A DNA stretch of 7,510 nt from Planctomycetota bacterium (GTDB lineage: Bacteria; Planctomycetota; Brocadiia; Brocadiales; Bathyanammoxibiaceae). A model generated the notes under the pieces. It was given only the letters and a program-made list of their open reading frames with translations. It was not told the DNA's origin and did no database searches. Position numbers and translations under genes: made by a program. Positions 1 through 5,976 of this stretch are shown piece by piece. The DNA is taken from assembly GCA_030598065.1 (NCBI GenBank), contig JAUVQR010000062.1, forward strand, positions 1 to 7,510, written 5' to 3'. The first letter of the stretch is position 1; each line of letters begins with the position of its first letter.

Positions 1-1347
1 ACGATAGCGGGCGCCCAGGACCCCAGGTTTGAGAGGTTTACCAACGTGGACCTGGAGACCAGGCTGGGAAGGGACAAGGGCATAAAGATGAGGCTGCCCT
101 TCGTAGTGGCGGGTGTGGGCTCCACCAGGGTTGCCGCCGAACACTTTGAGGGAATCGGCTCCGGCGCCGGAATGGCCGGAACGGGCATCGTTATCGGCGA
201 GAACGTCTGCGGTATGGATTCAGATTCGGAGTTCGACTCCAACGACAAGGTCACCCACTGCCCAGAGCTGCAGAGGAGGATAGACATATTCCAGAAATGG
301 CGTCGGGACGGATACGGTTTCTTCTGCGTCCAGGCCAACGAAGAAGACCTGAGGCTTGGCGCTCTTGATTATGCGATGGGCAAGCTGGGCGCCGACGCCG
401 TTGAACTGAAATGGGGCCAGGGCGCCAAATCAATCGGTGGCGAGGTGAAGATTACAGACCTGGCTAAGGCCCAGCTCCTCAAGAAACGCGGCTACGTGGT
501 CATACCGGACCCTGACGACCCGATAGCCATAGAATCATTCAAGCTGGGCGCGTTTGAGGGGTTTGAAAGGCATACCAGAATCGGCACCCTGTCTGTAGAC
601 ATTGACAAAACCACTGAAGAGTTTGTTAACGCCGTTCAAGGGCTAAGAAAGAGCGGAGCCAAGTACGTGTTCCACAAGACAGGGGCCTATCGCCCCGCGG
701 ACCTCGCGAGGGCGCTGAAGTTCTGCTCTGAAGCGGAGGTCGACGTGCTTACGGTGGACGGTGCTGGCGGCGGGACGGGTATGAGCCCGTGGCGCATGAT
801 GTGCGAGTGGGGCGTGCCGACGGTATATCTCGCGTCACTCCTCCACGAGTACTGCGACAGGCTGGCCAAGAAAATCAAGTACGTCCCGGACATAATCCTG
901 GCGGGCGGCCTGACCATGGAAGACCATATCTATAAGGCGTTCGCCCTCTGCTCCCCATACATAAAGGCGGTGGGGATGTCAAGGTCAACGCTGTGCGCCG
1001 CAATGGTGGGCAGGACACAGGCCAACCGCATCAGGGAGGGAAAACAGGCAAAGAACTCGGAACACTACGGAAAGACCCTCGAAGAGGTGTTCTACTACCA
1101 CCACACCGTCGAGAAAGAGCTCAGCAACGGCAACGAGATACCTTACTCCGGGCTCGGCGTTTATTCTTATTACCAGAGGCTTGCAACCGGACTTAGGCAG
1201 TTGATGGCCGGTTCGCGGCGTATCTGCCTGGCTGACATCACCCGCACCGACATCTTTGCGTTGACCAGGGACGCGGCCGACGTTACCGGCGTACCGTACG
1301 TAATGGATTATGACAAGGAAGAGGCAACCAAGATACTGGGCGCCTGA
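1..1347 (+). CDS. FMN-binding glutamate synthase-domain protein (5' partial)
   Basis: The frame is open from the first base to TGA at 1345-1347 (448 residues visible), so the true start lies upstream; the GTG at 46 is only an internal candidate. It resembles the FMN-binding synthase domain of GltB, a TIM barrel that in true glutamate synthase reduces 2-iminoglutarate to glutamate. Visible family motifs are LKWGQGAKSIGGEV (about nt 406-447, matching the KLSQGAKPG lysine loop), VDGAGGGTGMSP (754-789, the GGTG phosphate-binding loop) and IILAGGLTMEDHIYKAF (892-942). In canonical GltB a C-rich [3Fe-4S] segment (CHLNTCPVG type) follows the last motif. Here the equivalent stretch reads MSRSTLCAAMVGRTQAN and lacks it. 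No amidotransferase domain is visible. It is therefore a divergent GltS-like flavoprotein, perhaps not a glutamate synthase; substrate and electron donor are unknown. Two hairpins at its 3' end suggest that it ends a transcription unit. Confidence 0.8.
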   Translation, partial: TIAGAQDPRFERFTNVDLETRLGRDKGIKMRLPFVVAGVGSTRVAAEHFEGIGSGAGMAGTGIVIGENVCGMDSDSEFDSNDKVTHCPELQRRIDIFQKWRRDGYGFFCVQANEEDLRLGALDYAMGKLGADAVELKWGQGAKSIGGEVKITDLAKAQLLKKRGYVVIPDPDDPIAIESFKLGAFEGFERHTRIGTLSVDIDKTTEEFVNAVQGLRKSGAKYVFHKTGAYRPADLARALKFCSEAEVDVLTVDGAGGGTGMSPWRMMCEWGVPTVYLASLLHEYCDRLAKKIKYVPDIILAGGLTMEDHIYKAFALCSPYIKAVGMSRSTLCAAMVGRTQANRIREGKQAKNSEHYGKTLEEVFYYHHTVEKELSNGNEIPYSGLGVYSYYQRLATGLRQLMAGSRRICLADITRTDIFALTRDAADVTGVPYVMDYDKEEATKILGA

Positions 1348-1369
1348 GATTTAGCGCCTCTTCCTTTTT
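1339..1369 (+). terminator. Weak hairpin overlapping the stop codon, followed by a T-rich run
   Basis: GGCGC (1339-1343) pairs with GCGCC (1354-1358) around a 10-nt loop that contains the TGA stop codon. TCTTCCTTTTT follows. The stem is only 5 bp and overlaps coding sequence, so it is at best a weak first terminator ahead of the stronger one at 1379. Confidence 0.35.
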
Positions 1370-1378
1370 GCATAAATG

Positions 1379-1428
1379 GGATGTGTAGAGGGCCATGTGT
1401 TCCGCGCCGTCTACACATCCTTTTTTTT
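1379..1428 (+). terminator. Strong intrinsic (rho-independent) terminator
   Basis: An 11-bp perfect stem, GGATGTGTAGA (1379-1389) with TCTACACATCC (1410-1420), is followed at once by eight T residues (1421-1428). Inside the 20-nt loop, GGC (1391-1393) can also pair with GCC (1406-1408) after a G-G mismatch. This is a standard intrinsic terminator layout and ends the transcript of the upstream GltS-like gene about 32 bp after its stop codon. Confidence 0.9.
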
Positions 1429-1512
1429 GAAACCACAAAGGGTTTCGGATTGCAAAATCGTCTTTGAGTCAGTATGCGCGCCCGGACCGGTCTCACCCCC
1501 GCACGAAAACAG

Positions 1513-1541
1513 TTGACACACATTGACGCCACCACTATAAA
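1513..1541 (+). promoter_or_regulatory. Sigma-70-type promoter for the GlcD-like gene
   Basis: TTGACA (1513-1518, a perfect -35) and TATAAA (1536-1541, five of six -10 matches) are separated by exactly 17 bp. The pair lies after the strong terminator and before the oxidase gene. Transcription would begin near 1548, giving a leader of about 105 nt. The context and near-consensus match make this a convincing call, although the start site is inferred. Confidence 0.8.
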
Positions 1542-1578
1542 GAATTGTCGTCCGCATTTTCTGTTACATACATTGTTT

Positions 1579-1600
1579 AAATGGTTCAAATGGTTTCAAA
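1579..1600 (+). repeat. Short tandem repeat in the GlcD-like leader
   Basis: AAATGGTTC is followed by AAATGGTTTC and then AAA: two 9-10-bp units plus a partial third. It sits between the 1513-1541 promoter and the gene start. It may be a repeated protein-binding half-site or simply low-complexity leader sequence; nothing else identifies a role. Confidence 0.4.
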
Positions 1601-1652
1601 GGCAGTCAGTCGCAGGGACAGTTAAAAAGGCACAGACATTTAATCTAATTCC

Positions 1653-3068
1653 ATGACCGAAAAGGGCGTCTCAAGAAAACTGGGCTTAGACAAGAACGCC
1701 CTCGACGAACTCGCTCGGGCGTTAGGCAAGGAGTACGTACGCACGAACGTAGAAGACCTTGTGTGCTACTCGTATGACGCCACCGCAACCCGGCAGAGGG
1801 CCATGCCAGAGGTCGTGGTCAAGGCGTCAACCACCGACGAGGTGGCCACGGTGGTCAAGGTGGCGGATAAGTACGATATCCCCGTCTCTCCGTGCGGAGC
1901 GCGTTCCGGGTTATCCGGCGGCTCTCTACCGCTCTACGGCGGCATCGCGCTGGACACCACCAGGATGGACCGCATACTGGAGATAAACGCACCGGACCTA
2001 ATTGCCGTCGTGGAGCCGGGCGTCGTTACAAAACGCTTCCAGGACGAGGTCGCGAAGCATAAGCTGTTCTATCCGCCCGACCCCGGCAGCGCCGAATTCT
2101 CCACCCTGGGCGGTAACGTCGCGGAGTGCTCCGGCGGCATGGCCGGGATAAAATATGGCGTGACCCGTGACTACATACTCTCCCTTGAGGTGGTACTGCC
2201 GGACGGAAGGGTTATAAACACCGGCAGCAGGTCGTGGCGAACCGTCGCGGGCTATGACCTCACCAGGCTCTTTGTGGGCTCTGAGGGCACGCTGGGCGTC
2301 TTTACGAAGATAACGGTCAAGCTCATTCCGCTACCGGCAAAGGTGGAGACCGTCCTTGCATATTTTACCACCTCCGCCGACGCCGTAGACGCCGCTGACG
2401 CGATAATCCTGGAACAGGGCGTAATCCCCAAGACCCTTGAATTCGTCGACAGCATCTGCATTGATTCTGTAAGGGGCTACGGTGGTATAGAGATACCGGA
2501 GGAGGCCAAGGCGCTCCTGCTGGTAGACGTTGACGGAGACCCCCATATAGTGGGGAGGGAACGGCTGCGTGTAGAGGAAGCGTGCAAGTACAACAACGCC
2601 TTCCAGATAGTCATAGCCGAAGACGCAGAAAAGCGCAACGCCGTATGGCAGGTAAGGAGGGTTATCTCCCCCGCGCTGTTTAAGGTCGCCGGAAAGAAGT
2701 TGAACGAGGACGTCTGCGTGCCGAGGAGCAGGATGAAGGAGATTACCGAAGAGGCGTATTCAACTTCTGAAGAATACTCGATACCAACGGCGTGCTTCGG
2801 CCACATCGGAGACGGCAACATACATATAAACTTCCTCTACGAAGACGGAAACGAGCAGCAGGCCAAGGTCTATGAGATGCTGGACCGCATCACGAAAAAA
2901 GTAATCGAGGTGGGCGGCACAATATCCGGGGAACACGGGATAGGCACGGCCAAGGCCAAACACCTGCCATGGGAGATACCACCCCAGGAACTGGAGCTGA
3001 TGAAGTCCATCACGAAACTAATCGACCCCAAGAACATCATGAACCCGGGTAAGATATTCGTTCCCTAA
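1653..3068 (+). CDS. glcD: FAD-linked oxidase, GlcD / D-lactate dehydrogenase family
   Basis: A 471-residue flavoprotein of the VAO/PCMH type, full length for GlcD-like 2-hydroxyacid dehydrogenases, which oxidise glycolate or D-lactate using FAD. The FAD domain fills about residues 45-228, with CGARSGLSGG (81-90), PPDPGSAEFSTLGGN (141-155), SGGMAGIKYGVTRDY (160-174) and FVGSEGTLGVFTK (207-219). The C-terminal FAD-oxidase domain carries the metal/substrate motif HIGDGNIH (H384, H391), then GGTISGEHGIG (421-431, H428), and ends with DPKNIMNPGKIF. Together these are diagnostic of the family. Glycolate cannot be told from D-lactate or another 2-hydroxyacid by sequence alone. No GlcE or GlcF partner gene is present; the next gene is convergent. 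ATG 1653 is the first start after an in-frame TAA at 1641, but it has no Shine-Dalgarno sequence. It is transcribed alone from the 1513-1541 promoter. Confidence 0.85.
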   Translation: MTEKGVSRKLGLDKNALDELARALGKEYVRTNVEDLVCYSYDATATRQRAMPEVVVKASTTDEVATVVKVADKYDIPVSPCGARSGLSGGSLPLYGGIALDTTRMDRILEINAPDLIAVVEPGVVTKRFQDEVAKHKLFYPPDPGSAEFSTLGGNVAECSGGMAGIKYGVTRDYILSLEVVLPDGRVINTGSRSWRTVAGYDLTRLFVGSEGTLGVFTKITVKLIPLPAKVETVLAYFTTSADAVDAADAIILEQGVIPKTLEFVDSICIDSVRGYGGIEIPEEAKALLLVDVDGDPHIVGRERLRVEEACKYNNAFQIVIAEDAEKRNAVWQVRRVISPALFKVAGKKLNEDVCVPRSRMKEITEEAYSTSEEYSIPTACFGHIGDGNIHINFLYEDGNEQQAKVYEMLDRITKKVIEVGGTISGEHGIGTAKAKHLPWEIPPQELELMKSITKLIDPKNIMNPGKIFVP

Positions 3069-3090
3069 GTAGCGCATTCACACCGGGCGC

Positions 3091-3846
3091 CTACAGCTGA
3101 ACAAACTCGACCTTGACGATATCCGGCGGGGGGATGACCTCTGACGTGGTTATCTCGCATCCAAGCCCTTCAAGACCCACAACACCCTCCCGGCCCCTTA
3201 CCATCGCCTCTATGCAGGCCTCTACCTCTTCTCTTGGCAATTTCTTCCACTTCCGGTCCTGCGGGCCGTAGACCTCGCACAACGGGCCCTTACCCTTTAT
3301 CGCCCTGCGTAGACTCTTCTTGTCCTCTACCAGCGAGGGCAGGGAGTCGAACTTCTGAAGGTCGGTGGCCACGTGGATTATTGCCCCCTGGGTGGTGGAC
3401 CGAATGCCTTTTAGTTCTCCATACTTCTTTCTTAACTCGTCAACCTCCGCTGCCGCCGGCTCCTCGGAGGCGCATTTATCCAGCTGCTCAAGAAAGACCT
3501 CATACAGCCACTGGAGGGCCTTTAGCCTGCGCGACTTCCGTTCAATCTCCCCTAACGCGTGCCGGTGGCTGAATGTCAGGCGGAGGGGGCTGGGGCGCTC
3601 TCCGTGCTCCATCAGCTGTATCTCCGCGAACTCTATAGTCCTCCTGTTGTCCAGCTTCCTGGCCAGCACCAAGACCTCACGGATGCATTCCATAAAGAAA
3701 CCCTCTTGCTCGGAAAACGGGACCAGGCCATCTTTTCTTATCGACGGGACAAGGTCCGAGGTGGTGCTGTAGAATATGATGGGGGGAGAAGCGTTCTCCT
3801 TCCACGTCTTCAGCCAGCTGTAGTCAGGATTGAATGTATCAGGCAT
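3091..3846 (-). CDS. Orphan protein with possible ADP-ribosyltransferase-like fold
   Basis: I do not recognise this gene by name. From ATG 3846 it encodes 251 residues. The frame stays open to a GTG at 4014 (307 residues), but those 56 extra residues look unlike a conserved domain, and neither start has a properly spaced Shine-Dalgarno sequence, so I favour the ATG. Visible elements are a strand plus helix, PPIIFYSTTSDLVPSIRKDG (21-40); PLRLTFSHRHAL (87-98); a charged helical middle (about 99-138); GAIIHVATDL (144-153); and a C-terminal strand, EITTSEVIPPPDIVKVEFV (231-249). The order Y-x-T-[ST] strand, 'sIRKDGL' helix, 'LTFS..A' strand and C-terminal 'E...IPP..I..V' recalls ART-superfamily proteins such as KptA and DarT. 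That is pattern recognition, not a search result. It has no signal peptide or membrane segment. It lies tail-to-tail with the GlcD-like gene (22-bp gap) and diverges from the tsaC operon. Composition matches its neighbours. Confidence 0.65.
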   Translation of the reverse strand: MPDTFNPDYSWLKTWKENASPPIIFYSTTSDLVPSIRKDGLVPFSEQEGFFMECIREVLVLARKLDNRRTIEFAEIQLMEHGERPSPLRLTFSHRHALGEIERKSRRLKALQWLYEVFLEQLDKCASEEPAAAEVDELRKKYGELKGIRSTTQGAIIHVATDLQKFDSLPSLVEDKKSLRRAIKGKGPLCEVYGPQDRKWKKLPREEVEACIEAMVRGREGVVGLEGLGCEITTSEVIPPPDIVKVEFVQL

Positions 3847-4059
3847 CCTCTGGCCCGCGCAGGAAGGTATCCAACCTAGTATTTCCCAAGATTTATCGGG
3901 TATGAGGGCAAACCGGAAAAGGAGCGGAAGTAAGGCCGATTGCCGCGTACGGAAACGGAATTTTCCCCCAGGTATATCTTGATATAGTCCATACTTGCGG
4001 CGGCAGTTTAACACACAAAACCCTATACGTCAACCAACCCGTACCCCATTCAAGAAAGA
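3847..4059. other. Spacer between the orphan gene and the tsaC operon
   Basis: If the orphan gene starts at ATG 3846, this is its upstream region; 3847-4014 could instead encode an N-terminal extension. It contains one short perfect dyad, TATATC-TT-GATATA (3973-3986), which could be an operator or chance. I could not find a convincing minus-strand promoter. Confidence 0.35.
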
Positions 4060-4088
4060 TTGATATTGCATTCCGAAGGTGATATAAT
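4060..4088 (+). promoter_or_regulatory. Promoter of the tsaC-rpiB-thyX-metE-like operon
   Basis: TTGATA (4060-4065, five of six -35 matches) and TATAAT (4083-4088, perfect -10) are 17 bp apart. The -10 is preceded by TGA (4080-4082), fitting the extended -10 TGn motif. The predicted transcription start is near 4095, about 38 nt before the tsaC ATG. It is the only strong promoter I see for the four-gene operon. Confidence 0.85.
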
Positions 4089-4108
4089 TTTCTTGATAGT
4101 CATTACCA

Positions 4109-4132
4109 ATGAACCGTCAAAAGAATGGTTAA
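4109..4132 (+). other. Seven-codon mini-ORF (possible leader peptide) abutting tsaC
   Basis: ATG at 4109 opens a seven-codon frame (MNRQKNG) closed by TAA at 4130-4132, and the tsaC ATG follows with no gap. It lies about 14 nt downstream of the inferred transcription start and has no Shine-Dalgarno sequence, so its translation is unproven. If translated, termination would deliver ribosomes directly onto the tsaC start, which has no clear Shine-Dalgarno sequence either. Three of its six elongation codons (AAC, AAG, AAT) are read by tRNAs that carry the t6A modification TsaC helps make. This could be chance. Confidence 0.35.
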
Positions 4133-4762
4133 ATGCACACTCGCATATTAGACACGCGCGATACAAGCCACTACCGGGATTACCTTACCGCGGCCGCGGA
4201 GGCCCTGAACAGGGGCGACCTGGTGGCGTTTCCCACAGAGACCGTATACGGTATCGGCGCCGACGCCCAAAACGAAGAGGCGGTGGCCAGGCTATACGCC
4301 GTGAAGAACAGGCCCCGCGAAAAGGAGTTCGCGCGTCTCATTTCGAGCCGGGAAGAAATCAGCGAACTGGCCGACGATATGCCGCCGTACGCAGCGGTCC
4401 TGGCGGAGGAATTCTGGCCCGGCCCGCTTACAATCGTCTTCGCCGGACCGGACAAGAAGGACATAGGCGTACGCCTCCCGCGACACAGGGTGGCTCAGGA
4501 CCTTATCAGGCTGGCCGGCGTGCCGGTTGTCGCCACCAGCGCCAATCTGTCGGGCAGGCCGCCCGCGACCGGCGCCTCAAGGGTCTTGGAGTATTTCGGT
4601 GGCAAGATAAGAATCGTCCTTGACGGTGGCACGAGTGAACTGGAAAGGCCTTCTACAGTCGTAAAGGTCACCCGGGAGTCATGCGAAATACTGCGCGAGG
4701 GCGCAATCTCGGAAGAAAGAATCATGGACTGTCTTGGCATAAAGGTTGAGGTAAACAGATGA
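4133..4762 (+). CDS. tsaC: L-threonylcarbamoyladenylate synthase (Sua5/YrdC/TsaC family)
   Basis: A cytosolic enzyme that makes threonylcarbamoyl-AMP from threonine, bicarbonate and ATP, the first step in t6A37 modification of tRNAs reading ANN codons. The 209 residues are a single YrdC domain without the C-terminal Sua5 domain, so it is TsaC-length. Motifs are GDLVAFPTETVYGIGADA (28-45), KNRP (58-61, the K-x-R pair), FWPGPLT (94-100), VRLPRH (113-118), ATSANLSG (134-141, the S-x-N) and STVVKV (164-169), ending with ILREGAI (186-192). ATG 4133 gives a normal N-terminus for the family. No strong Shine-Dalgarno sequence precedes it; instead a mini-ORF ends right at the start codon. It is first in the operon, and its stop overlaps the rpiB start (ATGA, 4759-4762). 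Confidence 0.93.
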   Translation: MHTRILDTRDTSHYRDYLTAAAEALNRGDLVAFPTETVYGIGADAQNEEAVARLYAVKNRPREKEFARLISSREEISELADDMPPYAAVLAEEFWPGPLTIVFAGPDKKDIGVRLPRHRVAQDLIRLAGVPVVATSANLSGRPPATGASRVLEYFGGKIRIVLDGGTSELERPSTVVKVTRESCEILREGAISEERIMDCLGIKVEVNR

Positions 4763-5199
4763 AGATAGCTATCGCAAGCGACCATAGAGGCTTTGATTTC
4801 AAGAAACAACTGTGCAGGATGTTGTCAGAGCACAACGTGGTAGATTACGGCCCCCAGAACGCGGCGGGGCCGGTAGACTATCCGGATTTTGCCGTGCGCG
4901 TGGGAAGGGCCGTCGCAACCAACGAATGCGAGCGCGGCATCCTGGTATGCGGCTCCGGGATAGGCATGTCACTTGCCGCGAACAAGATCAAGGGCATCAG
5001 GGCCATCGTGGCAAACAACCTCTTCAGCGTGGAGATGAGCCGGCGGCACAACGACTCCAACGTCCTGTGTTTCGGCGCCGATCAGTTTTCCCCGGGCGCC
5101 ATGGTGGAAAAGATGCTCCATCTATGGATAGAAACGCCTTTTGAGGGGGAAAGGCACGCAAGGAGAGTGCAAAAGATATCGGACCTGGAGGGTTCATGA
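4759..5199 (+). CDS. rpiB: Ribose-5-phosphate isomerase B
   Basis: Interconverts ribose 5-phosphate and ribulose 5-phosphate in the non-oxidative pentose phosphate pathway. Its 146 residues match the usual length of RpiB/LacAB proteins. Key features are the N-terminal IASDHRGFDFK with D8 and H9, the catalytic cysteine C64 in ILVCGSGIGMSLAANK (61-76) with its glycine-rich phosphate loop, RRHNDSNVLCFGA (95-107) with H97, and ERHARRVQKI (131-140), which supplies the C-terminal phosphate-binding H and R residues. The start overlaps the tsaC stop by 4 bp. GAGGT (4748-4752) is well placed as Shine-Dalgarno, so both internal initiation and translational coupling are plausible. The stop in turn overlaps the thyX start. 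Pairing of a sua5/yrdC gene with rpiB is, as I recall, seen in several bacterial groups. Confidence 0.95.
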   Translation: MKIAIASDHRGFDFKKQLCRMLSEHNVVDYGPQNAAGPVDYPDFAVRVGRAVATNECERGILVCGSGIGMSLAANKIKGIRAIVANNLFSVEMSRRHNDSNVLCFGADQFSPGAMVEKMLHLWIETPFEGERHARRVQKISDLEGS

Positions 5200-5975
5200 C
5201 CTCGTCCCCGACCTCCCAAACCAATGTTGACGGCAAAGATTGTAAGGAAGGCGCCCGCCTTAAAGTAATACTGCTTGCTCACACCCCTGAGCCGGAGAAA
5301 CTGGTCGCGCAGGCGGCAAAGCTGTGTTACAGCCCCTCCACCATAGAAGGACTCAGGGAAAAAATAGAAAAGAGCGACCAGCAGAAGTTTGTCAAGAAAC
5401 TCGCATCAATGGGGCATATGTCCCCTATCGAGCACATATCCTTCAGCTTCGGCGTGGAGGGTATCTCCCGCGTATGCACCCATCAGCTCGTGAGGCATAG
5501 ACTCGCCTCCTACTCACAACAGAGCCAGCGCTACGTGGGCAAGCATTCCAAGAAAACCGGCGGTTCTTTTGAGTTCGTTATCCCTCCCAGTGTAGTTGAG
5601 GCCGGCAAAAAGGAGTGGTTTGGGGCCAGGATGGCCGAGATACAGAAATGGTACGACGAACTGGTAGAGGCGCTGGGAGATAAGGGAGAGTCCACCTATG
5701 AGGATGCGCGCTTCCTGATGCCCAACGCGGCCGAAACGAAGATAGTCATCACCATGAACGCAAGGGAACTCCTCCACTTCTTCAAGGTGCGGTGCTGTAA
5801 CCGGGCCCAATGGGAGATAAGGGACATGGCTATTGAAATGCTGCGCCAGGTACGGCAGATCGCACCGTCAATATTCGGCGACTCCGGCCCATCCTGCGTC
5901 AGAGGCCCGTGCGGGGAGGGCCCGATGACCTGTGGAAAGATTGACGAAGTAAGAGAAAGGTTCAAGAGGTTATAA
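5196..5975 (+). CDS. thyX: Flavin-dependent thymidylate synthase ThyX
   Basis: Makes dTMP from dUMP with methylene-tetrahydrofolate as carbon donor and FAD/NADPH as reductant, releasing tetrahydrofolate rather than dihydrofolate. The 259 residues carry the diagnostic RHR-x7-S motif as RHRLASYSQQSQR (100-112; R100, H101, R102, S110). HMSPIEH (74-80), ARFLMPNA (171-178) and NARELLHFFKVRCCNRAQWE (188-207) are also typical of ThyX. Near the C-terminus C234, C239 and C246 (CVRGPC...MTC) form a small cysteine cluster that I recall from other anaerobes' ThyX. Roughly the first 22 residues precede the usual family start (LKVILLAHTPEPEK) and look non-conserved, but no in-frame start codon exists nearer the domain. 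ATG 5196 overlaps the rpiB stop by 4 bp. GGAGGG (5187-5192) is close upstream, with a short 3-nt spacing. Confidence 0.95.
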   Translation: MTSSPTSQTNVDGKDCKEGARLKVILLAHTPEPEKLVAQAAKLCYSPSTIEGLREKIEKSDQQKFVKKLASMGHMSPIEHISFSFGVEGISRVCTHQLVRHRLASYSQQSQRYVGKHSKKTGGSFEFVIPPSVVEAGKKEWFGARMAEIQKWYDELVEALGDKGESTYEDARFLMPNAAETKIVITMNARELLHFFKVRCCNRAQWEIRDMAIEMLRQVRQIAPSIFGDSGPSCVRGPCGEGPMTCGKIDEVRERFKRL

Positions 5976-5976
5976 A

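Larger units (their letters stand above)
1348..1652 (+). other. Intergenic region with terminator, promoter and long leader
   Basis: This 305-bp stretch holds the intrinsic terminator (1379-1428), a promoter (1513-1541) and a leader of about 105 nt. I see no RNA gene or riboswitch in it. Immediately before ATG 1653 there is no Shine-Dalgarno sequence; the nearest purine run, AAAAAGG (1624-1630), is 22 nt away. A second possible -10 box, TTTAAT (1639-1644), ends 8 nt before the ATG, with GGGACA (1615-1620) 18 bp upstream. Transcription from it would give a nearly leaderless mRNA; this is speculative. Confidence 0.5.

Noticed and set aside
1474..1656. Plus-strand 60-codon frame ending at the GlcD-like start
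   Set aside because: It runs through the -35 and -10 boxes of the 1513-1541 promoter, so a transcript from that promoter lacks its start. It has no domain character and no clear Shine-Dalgarno.
2477..2821. Minus-strand 114-codon frame inside the GlcD-like gene
   Set aside because: Shadow of a strongly conserved coding region, with Ser/Leu-rich antisense composition and no promoter or Shine-Dalgarno.
3069..3090. Bidirectional terminator between the convergent genes
   Set aside because: The 22-bp gap has no stem with flanking T or A runs; only short GCGC/GGCGCC words are present.
3234..3879. Plus-strand frames opposite the orphan gene (112, 135 and 106 codons)
   Set aside because: They are low-complexity Arg/Ser/Pro-rich readings of the antisense strand. 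The minus-strand frame gives a more protein-like sequence with regular strand and helix patterning.
4060..4623. Plus-strand 187-codon frame overlapping tsaC
   Set aside because: It is Arg/Gly-rich and out of frame with the clear YrdC motifs, and its start sits in the -35 box of the promoter.
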